From: Lateolabrax maculatus
Lineage: Eukaryota > Chordata > Actinopteri > Acropomatiformes > Lateolabracidae
Assembly (NCBI GenBank): GCA_031216445.1
Contig: CM062215.1
Coordinates: 9,798,501 to 9,862,500, forward strand
Length of the DNA stretch: 64,000 bases
Direction: 5' to 3'
The position numbers and the translations under genes are program-made. This document shows positions 1 through 14,042 of this stretch, piece after piece (position 1 is the first letter of the stretch; each line of letters opens with the position of its first letter). The notes below the pieces were generated by a model. The model did no database searches and was not told the origin of the DNA. It saw only the letters and a list, made by a program, of their open reading frames with translations.

Positions 1-2159
1 TGTTTCCACTGCCACGCCGTAGTCAGCGACCAAACTCCAGGACGCTTCTCATCTGCCTTCGAACAAAACACATTATCTTTCCTCATTTTCTCCGATGGTA
101 ATGGGCACTGGCTGGGATGATGCAACGCCAAATGAAGCTGATAGTAATTTAGGACATACTGTGATGAATGGTTGAGTGATTAAACAGCATTAGCGGCATT
201 AAAGTCGAGTGAAAGTGCTGGGCTTTTATAGCTGCTGCTGGGAGAGTCAGATGGCACGGCAGGTAAACTGACAGACAAAGATGGACGCACTTTGACATCG
301 ACACTACGTTCTCGTCATCTGTGCTTGAGCCGGTGAGTGGGTGGCGTCTCGAATTTGGCCGCTCGACTGTTGAGCCTGCCAGTGTGCATCAACCAGGGGT
401 AGAAATTATTAGCCCCACATGCTCTGTCCATAATATAGAGTGATTATGTGAAACCAAGTGGAAGCCATGATTCCTTATTGAAATCACCGATACTGAACCC
501 ACGTGAGGAATTGAATGGAGGAGGCGCGTCAAACATGTTCAAGCTTGGAGACAAGTATGACATGGAAAAGCACGTCGTCAAGGAAACGTGGTTTTATCTC
601 CATAGATGATTAACTATGTGTGATATAATATAACACAGAGAAAAGCAGCAAATCTTCATATGGAAGAAACTGGAAAAAGAAAAATGATTGGAGGGTTTTT
701 CAAAGATGAATCAATTATTCAAATTGGTGTCAATTATTTTTCTAAAGGTTGACTAATTGATTAAGCGGCTAATTGTGTGGCTTTAGTAATTTGTGCGTAA
801 CTGAAGAATGCAAACGTCTCCTCAAGTCTTAAAATCCACTCATCCCCTGAAACAATACTGAGCACATGGCCTCTGTGTTCTTGATAGTCAAGTTTCCATC
901 CAAACTTAGGACAAAGTTTAACTAAATTCCCAGAAAAAATGGTGCACAAAACGTGAATTAATGTACGTTTCCATCCACTACTGTTATGTGAATATTGGGA
1001 GTTGGCTGCATTGAGATGAACAGTTGGCAGAGCCAATTCTCCAGTTGGTGACGTTACATCATTACAGAAGAAGAGGGCGCAACCAGATGTTGTAATTAGG
1101 GGTGCCAGTCACACCTTAAACAAACAAATCAATGTAGAAAGCACCAAATGTGGATTAATCCGCAGATGAAAATAATCCCCATGAAATACACTATTTACTC
1201 CCGAAAACCATGGAGTAGAAGCGTCTAGCAGTAGCTTACACTCCTATATTGTGTTACACTAATGAGGTGAGTGGGAGGATGGTTTTCTATCAGTGTGCAA
1301 GCCTATTGGTCAGAAACGAGGAAGTGATACATCCTAAATCATAATTCTAAATAGAAGGGAGAAGGAAGTGAGGGAGATAAAGAGGAGATGAGAGGATGGG
1401 TAAACCAGAATTGTAAAAAGAAGGTAGATAAAATTGGCTACCAAGTCAAGGTGGACCTAATCCTTTTGTTATGTGCACATGATAAATTACTATAACCTGG
1501 CCCACATATTTCTGTTTATGATTACAAGCACATAATGACAACACAATCACCATAATAATCTTTTCATTACTCCTGAAGTAATATTTCTACAAAAAGAAAA
1601 AAAGAAAAGGAGAAAAATAGACTTCATCACCAAGGCTGGACTGTTTTGTCGCTTTCAGTTGCACAATCCAAAAGGTCTCGCGTTGGACCACCTGGTGCCT
1701 CAGGGTCAGTGCGCGTCTGAATGAGAACATGCTGTAGGTGGTTCTGTGAACGCTGGTTGGAGACCACTCAGGGCTCTTTGAAGTGATTATACCACTTTTA
1801 TACCCTCATTCACTGAAGTGGTTTGCCATGTCTGTAGCCTTGTCAAACTCTTCCTCCATGTCGCACACATGGACAAATGCAATGACTATTAGTCATTGGA
1901 TGGAAACTATTGGCCCTTAAGATTGTATTTCGCGGTTTTTGATGGATAGAAATATCTGTTCTATCCTTTTTGCTGTATTCCAAAGATAGTTTTAGGCTCT
2001 TATTGGTATCGTTCAAATATTTATGAAACTCAAGTACTACATTTTTTTTACATATTGCATAAAGAATCATTTTAAAAAGAGTCATTTTGATTTTGCACAA
2101 ATCCTACAGTGTGCCTCGGATTGTTTTTGAAGGAGACTTGCATTTTACATTTTTGATTG

Positions 2160-2530
2160 AGTTTAATGGTTCTGGGCACATCAGAGGCTCAGATGCAGAG
2201 AAAGACTCAAAGACACAACGTAAAGTTCAGAAGGCAAAGTCTTCACTGGAAAGCCAGGAGTCATAAAGAGGTAATCAGTCCAAAATGGGCAAACAAATCC
2301 AGGCAGGGAGCAGGGAAAATCCAAAAACCATAGAGACAAATACTAAGAATAATGCTGGCGAGCGATGAACAAAGACAATCTGGCAGCAGAACAAAGGAAG
2401 AGCACTGGTATATGTGGAGGAGGCTGATTAGCAGAATGGACAGGACACGCAAGGACAGGAACTGAAACAGCAACACATGTTAGTATTTCAAAATAAAACA
2501 GGAAACACCACAGGTGTAGTCCACCCATGC
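2160..2530. repeat. possible fish interspersed repeat (CAGGAAACACCACAGG type)
   Basis: Phrases such as gaaagccaggagtca, aatccaggcagggagcaggg, aatgctggcgagcgatgaac, aatctggcagcagaac and acaggaaacaccacaggtg resemble a dispersed fish repeat with many aggcaggg and tctggcag words. Boundaries and family are unknown. Confidence 0.35.
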
Positions 2531-3737
2531 ACCGAGCACTTCGCAAGACGGGAATAAACCGTATTTACTCCTGTTCACGTAGTGTTTGCTAGAAACTACA
2601 GTGCCCAGCTGTTTCATGAAATTAGAGGGTTTAAAAAAAATGAATTAGAAATTATATATTCTTGAATAATGTTTGATTTACGTTCTACGTCTTTAGTAGC
2701 CAACTGACAGGAATAATCTGACTCAGAGCTGATAGAGACAAGGCAGGAAGTCAGAAAGTATTGCGACTAAAATACTAACACATTGTTAGTTTTGGTCTTT
2801 TCATGCAGTTTCTGAGGACTAACGAAACATAGAATAGCACATCTACAGTATTGTCTGCACTGCTGCCACTGGACATCACTTGTTGCCATCAACCAGAGAG
2901 GAAACACTTCCTCTAAACCTCAGCAAAGGCTGTTCACCGCTCACATCTGACTGAAGTGTCAAAGCAGATCATTTTCACCTATGTGGAAGTGTCGAGCAGC
3001 TATTCGAGGCTGTGTGACAGTTGTGCCGCAGCTCAGCTTTTTATCACATTCATAGTGAAAACTTACTATATCTATTTATATAGATATATATATATATATT
3101 TGTTTTTTTTATATTGGAAATCGCTCAAGGCTCGAACGGTCATCATCTTACTCTTTAGATCTCACGTCGATGCTTTAGAGTGGAGTTGGAAAATAGCAGA
3201 CGGTATGCGTGGACACACACACGTCAGAAAGCTCATCTAAATGCAAGGCGACAAGCACACTAATTATACAGAATGTGCCATGTTGTGCAATAGGTTCACT
3301 AAGTCCTCTGCTTCATTGTCAAACAGGTGAAACTCTTTCTTTTACATCTATTTTCTTTATTATGGAGTGGTGCTGTTGACAATGATCCCTTTTATTAATA
3401 TCCCTTATAATTACAAACCAATTTAATTTCTACCATGTTTCTCTGAAGGACTTCAAAGGAACTGTGTATAAAAGGATTCTAATTCACCAAAAATTCATGA
3501 TATTATTTGTGTCATATTTCTATCAAAGGCACAGTTTTTCTTTTGGTCTCTCCTAACACGTCAGTCTGAGTTGGTCTCTGAGTGAGTGGAAAGGGATTGA
3601 TACATCCAGTACAGACAGCCATCTACATTAGTCCTGACAAATGTGTTTACATGAGTAATCTTTGAAGAGATGTCAACCCCAGCCAAGAGAAAACGCCCGT
3701 TTGATGGATGCAACATTTCAGCTGTATGAACGTGTAT

Positions 3738-3739
<2 letters not shown>

Positions 3740-3774
<35 letters not shown>
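3740..3774 (+). repeat. (GT)n microsatellite
   Basis: About 17 uninterrupted GT units. Confidence 0.95.
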
Positions 3775-3778
<4 letters not shown>

Positions 3779-4624
3779 ATTTTACAATCCGTGTTTTTGT
3801 CTTTCTGTACACTAAGTCCGAGACAAAAATAAGCCGTCTGTACGTGCACGCTCTGTCGGTGTGTGAGCGAACAGCTTTCCTTTGCTTCTCACTGTTTGGA
3901 CTGATAAATCCACTGAAGTGCAAGTCCCGTGTGAGTAATTCCAGACACTTCTTTCCCTCGTCTTTGATCACTTTCTGCTTATGTGGTCCTTTATTTATTT
4001 TTATTTTTTTGTTCTACTTGTAATTTGCGCCGCTGGTGGGGGCTCGGCTGACGAAGACAGAAACTAATTTTCAGTTCTTGTTTCAGCAAACCCTTTCTCA
4101 TCCGGGTTTGAGCTCAAGGTCGCCCCTCGCAAAGACGAGCTAACCGACGTATCGACAACGAACACATTTATCATTCTATAAATTAAAAAAAAAAAAGAGA
4201 GAGAGAGACAAAGCGTCCTCTCCATCAAAGAGTCAGAGATGGAGAGGACAGATTATTATTGCCATTGGAGTGCCATCAATCTAGCACGGCCCTCAGTCTC
4301 TTTGGCACAGAGATCCTGCGTCTGTTAGTCAGCGTGCACATTTCAAAGATGTCATTACTGACCCAAAACACGAAGCAGGCGACGGCGATGCAGCACAGCC
4401 GTACTTTTAATCTGCTGTGATGGAGTGCTGTCAATTCACGGCGCATTTGTAATTTTGTTTACAGCTTTCCCCAACCCGGTGAGCGAGCAATCAGCACTGT
4501 AATTATTTTGAAAGACTCTTTTGTGGCTTTTGTGGAGGGTCAACCGCAGCTTGGGAGCTGGTTGTGTTTAATAATGCTGCAAATTTTGCTCTCGGTTGTC
4601 ACAAAATAAGGCATTTGTTTAGCC

Positions 4625-4765
4625 ATGATAGTAGCATGGTTCTAGTGATGTCAGTCTGTCGGTTGGTCCACCACTTTGGTCCAGACTGGAACATTTCAAA
4701 AACTATTGGGGGCATTGCCATGACATCTCGTACAGACCTTCATGGTCCCCAGAGGATGAATCCTA
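4625..4765 (-). repeat. inverted copy of the same teleost interspersed repeat
   Basis: The minus strand reads aggattcatcctctggggac, then catgaaggtctgtac, then ccagtctggaccaaagtggt and agcatggct-like end sequence. It is the 3' portion of the family in the opposite orientation to the copies at 21985 and 30748. Confidence 0.7.
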
Positions 4766-7467
4766 GTGTGTGTGTATATAAATAGAAGTGTTATGTTTGA
4801 ACTAACATAGGTTGTTTATTTGCTTTGTTTCGATGGAAAAAGGACATACAGTTTATATTTAAATCCTGGCTTGATAAAAAAAAAGTGCTATCTGCCTATT
4901 AGAACAAAAATGTATCACAGTGCAAAATAATGTGATTATAAAAATGCTTTCTTCTTTCCTTTCTTGGCCTGAGAACAAAGCAGCTGTTAATTTATTTTAT
5001 CACGTTTCACAATTCAAGTTTCAACTCTCCACTTCCTCAAGAGTCTAAATGGAGATGTTTCTTGGATCTCATTTTGGCAGACAGGCTGAATACCTGGCAT
5101 CTCAATCAGCAGTGATGGGATGCTCTACATCCTGCTGCTCCACTCATGTCATTAAGGTTGATAAAACAGGTGCGTTTTTGCATAAAAACTTGCTTACTGC
5201 TGCCTTAAAGTAAATTTCATAGACTTTCAATGCATGTGAAGTGTAAATTATTTGAGAAAAAAAGTCTAAAACAGCTAACCCCCCTCCGCCCACCTGAGAA
5301 CAAGAAAGAAGTAAGTACATGCTGGACCCATGACTCCGGGATTCTCATGTTTATTCTTGTTCCATTCATCCCATGTGATTTTGGTGTCCCAACAAACCGA
5401 CTCAACCTGCACTGGCACTTAAACCTCGTGCGAATGAAAGAAAGTGTGCACCCTCGGTGCAACAGCAATGGGGAGACGGTCTCACTGAATAATTGAGTCC
5501 ACAGAGATTGAAGGACATCCTGAACCTCTCCTCTGTAAAGACAGATGAAGCTATTTTTGTGGCAGGGACACTTACTTTCAAGGTATACAAACAAGAACAC
5601 ACCCTAAGACAGACACAAACACATTTGCAGGACTCTATCTATCTATCTGTCTATGTATCTATTTATGATGTGTATATACACACACATGCGGAGAATATAC
5701 ATCAAAGGCTTCGACCCCCCTCAGAAGAGACTCTTAGACTTAAAAAGGAACATTGTGTTTCCCTCCCCTCTGCTTCTCCTTTCATTTCTGTTCAATATTC
5801 TCTGCTCATTTTTGCTTTATGCACTGCTGATAATGTTTGTAAATCTCTTCTGGGTTACTTGGCAGTATCTTAGTGTTAAAGAAACTGTTTGATTCCAGGG
5901 CACAGATATTCTAACTATCACTGTTGTTTTATTTGATCCACCCTCCATTTGCCCAGAAAAGACTTTTTGTAGCTGTGCCAAAAATAGATGTAAGAGATAA
6001 ACACTGCACAGCATTGTATGTACGCAATACTGCCATTCAGGGGTGAAAAAATTAAGGAACTGTCACATATCTGAGTTGATAGATATTAATCACATTAGAG
6101 CAGTTCCATAAACACAGTAATATTGTATTACTCTTACCTTCTACATATTACACATATATTTATATATTTGCACTTGAATGTTGCACAAACTGAAAAAATT
6201 CTTTCTGACTCCAGTAAAATAAAGCAATAGGATGACAAATTGTGTCTTTTTGAAACAGTTCTTAGCGCTCTCATTAGAGTCACTTTTGACCAAAGAAGAC
6301 ATCAGTTTTCAACAAAGAAAAAGCTCTGATTAAATGCACTGCACACTAACTGCCCCGCACCAATGCAGACAGACAAAGTCAGCGGCTTTGGTGAACAGAG
6401 TGGTGCTAATGGACAGCTATTTCCCTCAGGAGTTGGAGGAGAACAAAAACAGAGCTGAAAGAGAGTGAATATTGGAGTTACATTCATCAGGTGTCCAGAA
6501 ACACGACTCCAAACAACACTAATGTTGCTCTGTGTCTGCTGGATCTGTAAAAATGGCCACTGTATGCAATACCAACTTAAAAAGAATGGAACAGAAGTAA
6601 TGTCAACTATAAACCTCCAACAAGCAACAAACAACAAGGTGTCATTTGTGGAGGTATTTAAATTCACAGCCACCACGGGATTTCAGCAGAGTTTCTTATA
6701 CAAATATTATTTGAGATCAACTTAAGAACTCCTCAAACTTTATGAGGCTGAGGTCTGGCTATATAAAGTCACCATAAGAACAGATACAGCATGTTCTGCT
6801 TATGTTTATTCAACGTGTACTGGTTGCAGAGGGGGGTTGATTCAGGCTGACATTAATTACTTGACACCTCATCTTGACATATAGCTTTACTCTGATTCAA
6901 TAAACATCCCTACAAGCAGGGCCAAGCTAAACAAAGCACAGACCGTTTCACAATCAGTCGTCCTCATGATCATTTTAACGTCACTTAGAGCGTAAATCAA
7001 TTCAGGACACGAAACACATTGACTTTCAAGATGTGGAAGATGTCAGTGTTTTTGTTTGATGATACTCCACACCCTCAAGAACTATAATACAGTGCACTTA
7101 AAGCTCACTTGTTCATTGAATACAATCCTCCCTGCGAGGGTCCTTCAATTCTTCTGCTCTGTAGGATCTAACTCTGTCGCTCTTTGAGTAAAAATGAAGA
7201 ACTCATTGAGAAGACATCCATGTAGAACCCTCCTGTAGAAGTATTGGTTTTACACGCCAGCAAAGACAATGGCTGCCGTGAGGTCTCCCTTCAGTTTTGA
7301 ATGGGTTTAACAGCGTAGAAGGTGACAACAGTCCTCAGCGTGCCGTTGATGCTCAGGCTGAGAATTTTTTGTACTCTTGTATAGGAGAGGGTGTGCTTCT
7401 TCCAGATGTCAAACGTCTCTTTAAAGTGCCTTTTAATGTAGTCCTAGTGCGTAGGTGTGCATGTGAA

Positions 7468-7486
7468 AGAGAGAGAGAGAGAGAGT

Positions 7487-7517
<31 letters not shown>
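7468..7517 (+). repeat. compound (GA)n(GT)n microsatellite
   Basis: About nine GA units run into GTGTGTATG and then a (GT) array. Confidence 0.95.
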
Positions 7518-8366
7518 CCGGTTTGTGTTTTTTCTAGCTTTTCCAAGCTTGACCTTCAATGATGTGACTCATTAAGTTGCTGGGAGAGCGAGGCTGGAAA
7601 AACTCATGAGAAAAGGTTAACTGGTTGCAGTGCAGGAGGTTGCCGTTCTCCACCTCCTGCACCAAGGCAGCTTTAAGACGGCCCCGTGAGTTAATTTGGA
7701 AAAAATGAAACGGCATTCACTGTGCTCAATCACATCGTCTTTGGTGGATGAGAAACATCTATGGCCTGGCAACACAGCTAATACAATTAAAAATGATTTT
7801 TTCTTACATAACTGTCATATGTGACCTTTGTGGAAAAGTGTGACACCTGTTGAAGCTAGACGATACTCAGACGTTGTTGACCTCCACCAATGTGGCTCCT
7901 CTTGTTGCACTTATTTCTTGTGCCTGAAAACATAGCCTTAGGATTTGAAATGAAATATCCTTGCTTGTTTTTTGCAAAACCATAGTGTCTAATAGAATAA
8001 ACTTGAAAATGTACTCCAGACTAGACTTGCTATACATATATTTATATTTTAAACCTTTTTCGGACATGGAAGATGTTACATTCTCACATCTGAGAAGAAT
8101 CTCCTTAACAACTTAAAATGGGCTCTTTTACAGTTTATTGAACAGATTTTATTTTATTTGTGTATAAGAGATGATGGTTGAGATCTCTCTGCACATTTAA
8201 CCTTGTGATGCTGCAGCCTTTATGTTAATCTGACGGCATTCAGTTCAGATTTGTGCTGTGTTGAAAGTGATATGGAAAAGTTACAGGTCTGTCCTCATAA
8301 GAATGCCTTTAAGACTTTCAAGGTGACCCAGGGGGTTGTCAGACATGAGACTGACATGTAAAATTG

Positions 8367-8368
<2 letters not shown>

Positions 8369-8413
<45 letters not shown>
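8369..8413. repeat. (TA)n microsatellite
   Basis: 45 bases of uninterrupted TA, self-complementary and able to extrude as a cruciform. Confidence 0.95.
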
Positions 8414-8416
<3 letters not shown>

Positions 8417-10349
8417 TATAGGAGAGTTTATTCGGAATAGCAGCCCGCAATCCTAGGAATTTCGTTCTGATTGGACAATTCTTCCCCTCGCAATCTACAA
8501 TCAGTACCAATGCAGAAAAGTACCCTTTCATTTATGTAGTGAGCAAGTAGGGTTGTGGAGGTCGTGGTGGTGGATGGGTCTGTAGGTAGTCCGATCTTTA
8601 TGTAGGAAACCTAAGTTTGCACCCCGTCACAGACCTGCAAATTAAGACCTTTATTAACCCAGACCCTAGCTCTTGTGACTGCTTTGTCTTGGCTCAAACT
8701 TACCATGGTGCATTTGATCATCTGGTTTGGTCCTTTTAGGACGATGTGAGAACTGTCAATCTAACTGCAGTGAGGACCAAACAATCAGACCGTGATTGCC
8801 TAAAAAGGAGGGTCTCGAAACGTTGGATGTAAAAACTGGAAAAGTCATTGGATGTAATCCAGGGTTTTGCCATATCATCCAATACTGAAGCACTTGTTTG
8901 CCGTTGTGGAGCAGGTAGGAATGCTCCCCAATGAATCCAAGCGGGAGTGAGCTGTGAAAGCGATAAAAACCCTCCAGGGCTCCACAGAACAGAACAGATA
9001 CTCAAAAAGCAACAAGGCAAGAGATGCCATTACTGAGTATGGAAATAAATAAGTAGAACAGGTGGAGCTGGGTGTCGGAGGCAGATATCAATCATCAGAG
9101 GCAGTATACATCAAGTGGCAGGTGGAACAAAGCACAAGCAGCAGCTGCAGTGTTATGTGAGTATGACACTGCCTTACTGACTTGTTTGATTTTAAGAGTC
9201 AGCCGATATTGATTAGCTGATATAGCAGCAGTTGCCAGATCACTAAATGTTCTTTCCTCTTCAATCTTTCAATTCTCATCATTGTCCCCCTCATCACTTC
9301 CCTTTCCCTGATAAGATGCCATTACCTTCCACTGTTTCCTCTCTGATCAAATCGCTCTTCTTTTGCCTTCTCCTCCTCCGCTTGTTTTTCCCCCTCAGAA
9401 CCAATGTATATAGAAACTCAGTGTTTGAAGTGAGACTCGGCATATAAATTAATTATGAGCAGTATGTGTTTGATGGACCATCCCTAAAGCCTGGGAAAAA
9501 AAAGATCACCTGTTCAAAGACACTGAAAAAAAAAAAAAAACCTTGAGGTATCAAAATATGTTTAAGCCGTTGCTTGTTTGAGATAAACAAGAAAAGGTGC
9601 ATTTTATGCACTAAGCAAAGAACTTTGAAATCCTGCCACCGCTGCTGATACTAGTATTATCACTGCTTTAGTTTACTGCTATTCAAAGGTTTAGGCTCAG
9701 CTTTAATATAAAGCAAATCTTAATATAAATGTAAACTTTAAATATGATAGATTTCATTTTCAAACTGAATATATAGGATTATATATTTACATAACCTCAA
9801 CCGAGGGTCTGTAGTTCTGTCTCTGTCTGTTTTCTTTGATTTGAGCTACTCAAGAGAAGAAAATGATGCTTTCAACACAACAAAGCCACAGCAGTGCTCA
9901 GTGCTCGGCAGTGTACAGTCTGAGGGGTGCCAGAACATCAAGTAAGGTACCCCCCATATATCACTCCAAATGCATGTCTCCGCTTCTATTGCTTCTACTG
10001 CCGGCACTACCTCTGGAGCCGCTCCTGCTGCCCCATTAGTAGCAGCACATCTGGCAGATAAATGGACACTACCGCTGCCTTCGCTGTGTTTAGTACTGCT
10101 ATGCCGCTATTAGCAGCGCAAACAAAAGTAAATCATTCGTCTCAAAGTTAGACAAAGAAGCACAGGTGCTGATTGTACCTCAGGCAAGATGCTCAGTGAA
10201 GCCCAGCCGACAGTCCTTCCCCACAAACAGACTTCAAGCAAACAGGCAGGTATGCAAATCATTCCCTTTTGTTTCTTTCAAAGGTCTTTTCTATTTGATT
10301 CTCAGGGATGAACAAGACAAAAGCATGTTTATGAAATTAACTCCACTCA

Positions 10350-10368
10350 CACACACACACACACACAC
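10350..10368 (+). repeat. short (CA)n microsatellite
   Basis: About nine CA units; similar short arrays occur at 11537-11556 and 12319-12338. Confidence 0.85.
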
Positions 10369-13300
10369 GCTCACCAACGCAATCTCTAAAATGCCACTCG
10401 TATCCGCAGGTACTGCACAGTTTTGTTTATTACACATGTGACAGAAGTTCATCATCACCCCTAAGCGGTGGTTGAATGGTCGTGTTTACCGTTATTTTCT
10501 GCCCGTCATGCACATGGAGCATCACCGCGAGGCTGCCTGCAGGACGAGGCAACAGCGCTGCATTCTGGGTCAATGTGTTTATTTGGAGGTGGGGGGGGGG
10601 TTGCAGTTGTGAGGACTAAAACTGTTATTTAACTAGCGTTCGCGATGATGAAGAACTACAAGAACCAGCACAGAAATGGACATCCAACTTGGAGAAATGA
10701 AATGCTCCTCATGTTTATCCTTCTTCTTCTTCTTGAGGGATTGAAAATGTAGTCCAGCGACCAATTTCCTCATGGCCGGGGAGATATAAATATTTCACTT
10801 ATAAATATTTATACCAACTATGCGGCATCGGTTTTGCCTGAAGAAATACATTAGTCAGTGATCTCTGCTTAAGTGTGAGATTCCCTTCACTGCAAAGCAT
10901 AATATAATAAAGCGCAAGGCAGTATTTTAGAGCTCACTTGATCAGCAATGAAGCTGAGTACAGTCCATTATGAGTGAGTTGTAATGGTGAAATATTTATG
11001 GCAAGCTTAACTGACTGGCAGACTGAAGTTCATTAAGAAAACCAGCATAAGAGAAGCGCGCGCCACAGCAGTGATGACGCATAGGATGTAAAAAGCATTT
11101 GAGTGAAAAATTGTGGAAATGATTACCGAATGAAAACAGCATTTCTTTAAATATTGTAGTTGATCAAGATACACCTAATTTTACTTAACATGACATGCAA
11201 AAAAAAACCCAAAAAACATCATTTTATACACTATATAGATTCTGGATCTCAGACTCCGGCCCTCGAGGTTTCATGTAACCATAACCAATCAGAACCCACG
11301 TGAAACTTGAAACAACCCAAAGAAGAAACAAATGATACAAAAGATGTTGATTTGGTGACTAAACAAATTTCACACAAAATTCCCTGATTTTCTATGACTG
11401 GCCCCAATAACTTATTAAATTCCCTGACTTTCCCTGTCTTGAATTACCTTTTTTCTTAATGCCTTCCTTTCCACAAAATTGACACAGCACTCTAGTAAAT
11501 GTTCTTGAATACCTAGGTACATTCACACCCTGACACACACACACACACACACACACTTAAACATTCAGTTGAGGAAATAAACTTCTCATTCAAGTTTTCA
11601 GGGGGTCGATTCTTCCTTTTAGTTTTCATCAGGTAATGAATGGAGGAATCGGCGGTAAACAACGGACGACTCATTTTGATTGCTCATTTTAAAATGCTGA
11701 CACCAGAAAAGCCTCTCATTCAGCCAGGCACATTTTCAGTGAAGGTTCGCAGTCTGAAACTTTCAGGCGAGAACAACATTTCTGGCTCAGTGAGCGTATA
11801 GATTTCAATCAGGCCCCCGCTCAACACAGACTTATAGCTGTATAAGATAGATAGTAAATCTGTCCTCTTGGGGAACATGTTTCGATGCGTGGATGTGGAA
11901 AATGCGGCTGAGCGACGTCTGTAATTGGTGGGGAGCGATCTGCCTCCGTGTGAAGATGCTGAGGCCGGATAAGGAAGCAGCTATTTGTTTTGACGCCGTT
12001 CAAGTCAGGCTAATTAATTTCAGTCAGACGTGCTTTGCTGTCAATGTCCTTTGGATTTGATAATGGATTTCGTATTATCAGATTCTGAGTGGTATTTGCC
12101 TTCCCAAAGACAGCGAGGCCACATTTGTTGATTTCCACCCACCTTTGTAACAGCGAGTAAATCTGCAGTGTGTGCTGAAGGAAAATGACAGTCTGTTAAG
12201 GCGTGTTGCTCTCATTATGTGAAACGATGATATTCTCCAAAAGTTTTCCGTCACATGCACGGGAGATTGTCATCTGAGCCTTCCCCCCTTTTTTTCCACG
12301 ATAGTGAATCAGATTCACAACACACACACACACACACGCGAGAAATGAATGTTTGATCATGTGAGGGTTTCCAAGCACTTCCTGTACCTATCGCCTGCTG
12401 TGTGAAACTTAGTCAGGGACAGGAGGGAAATAGTTTATCACATTCTGAATATTTTAATACCAAAAATAAAATATTTATACCCTAAATAATGAACTTGCAA
12501 CTCCCAGTCTCTGGCTTTTTATGTTGGATTTCTCCAGCAGAGCAACACACAACACGAGTCACCCTTGATTATCTCACCTTCAGGTCTTTGATTCATTGTT
12601 TTTGTCAGCAGCCATGAGTAATGGACTCCCTCCTTAACACCTTTGTTTTCTGACTTTAAAATGGATCCCCAGGGGAATAATGCGAGCCTCCTTAGTTAAT
12701 TTCAGTCGGATATCTCCCAACACTCGGCTTCTTTGTTTTGCATTATGCCCATGAATAATGGCCCTGCTTCAGCGCCTTGTCTTGTAGGTGTAGTCCACAA
12801 AAGGACCCAGCGGAAGCAGAAAATCCCATTTGGGGATTGCTGTGAGAGTTCACCTGCGCCGGGCGTAACATGTTGCACTTTGTTGGTTTGCTGTCTGAAT
12901 TATGGGCGCGTCACATTCGGCGTGTGCGTCTCCCTATCATTATCCTCCAAAGGTCACCCAGGGCCGACAGTAACAATGGGGATTCTGGTGACAGATGTAG
13001 CCTATTAGGAATGTCAGGTCTCGGGTGTCTGTTTTTGGAAAAGGTCAGAAAAGTCAGAAAGTGAGTGACAGTGTGTATGAAATCGTGACTGTGCATGTGT
13101 ACTTACTGTACTTTGGACATGTGCGCACCGTTATTAAAAGGCACAGGACAAGTTAAAACCTGTGATGTATCCTTTGTTGAGTCATCTTACAAACTTTTGC
13201 TAGAAATGAAAGTGTCCCCTGGAGAAAATCCTCCTATAAATTGCACATTTTCCCCTTAAACCTAGATCAGCCAAACAGGATCACTTCGAGACAGTCTCAT

Positions 13301-13831
13301 ATAGACTCGGGAATGCCACTATTTTCTTTTCCTACATTTCATTTCAGCAAAGGATTGTGAATGACTTCCAAAGAGTTCTGGCTGTCTGACCTTTTCGTTG
13401 AAGTATCAGTCCGCCTTGTTTACATTCTATGGAGGACTTCCAGCTGATGCACTGACCTTCTGCTGGCCATGTTGGAGGTCCTCAGCTTCTGAGGAATGGG
13501 AAGCTGTGAATAGCTTGTCATGTTTCTAAACTGTCTGACTCAAGGGTGTTAAAAATGTTTAATCTCTGGGCTGTTTCAGATACAGTACAGTATTCACTAT
13601 ACAATGCATTTTATCTGCAAATATAATCTTTATTTACTGCAATAATTTGTATGTTCTCGGAAATTAGATTTCAAATGCCAAGCATAGTAGCTAGTTCCTG
13701 TAGTTAACATATCCAGGAAAAATCTACATTTGTTGAAGATGAAATTCACCTGAATCCAAAATACTTCACTTGTCCTAGGGGGCAGATTGACGTAGATTGA
13801 CTGGTGTTGGTGATTGGTGGTGATATTTGGC

Positions 13832-13920
13832 GTCACTCCCCACTCCCTGTCCTCACTTCCTATTAGGTAGCAGAGTGGTCACACCCCACTAGGAAGTGAG
13901 GACAGGGAGTGGGGAGTGAC
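13832..13920. repeat. perfect 31-bp inverted repeat (hairpin) with 27-base loop
   Basis: Arm 13832-13862 is the exact reverse complement of arm 13890-13920. The left arm begins gtcactccccactccctgtc and the right arm ends with its complement. The loop is 13863-13889. No target-site duplication flanks the arms. It lies in presumed intron, about 1.6 kb before the first visible exon. Confidence 0.95.
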
Positions 13921-13990
13921 CATGATAACTTTCCCCTTAGTGGAACGTAGACTCGGAGCCTACAGGTGGATGCTGGGGTGGAGGTGGGTT

Positions 13991-13992
<2 letters not shown>

Positions 13993-14039
<47 letters not shown>
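13993..14039 (+). repeat. (TG)n microsatellite
   Basis: About 23 TG units, 70 bp downstream of the 13832-13920 hairpin. Confidence 0.95.

Positions 14040-14042
<3 letters not shown>

Noticed and set aside
3561..3971. 136-codon open frame on the - strand
   Set aside because: Contains a (HT)n stretch from the (GT)n microsatellite and has no similarity I recognise.
8560..8640. SINE-like or tRNA-like segment (ggtggtggatgggtctg ... gtttgcacccc)
   Set aside because: Box-like words are present, but no cloverleaf can be drawn and no A-box/B-box spacing is convincing.
8880..9150. Possible dispersed repeat rich in aggtggagc and agcagcag words
   Set aside because: Loose resemblance to fish repeats, but no defined ends or second copy in the window.
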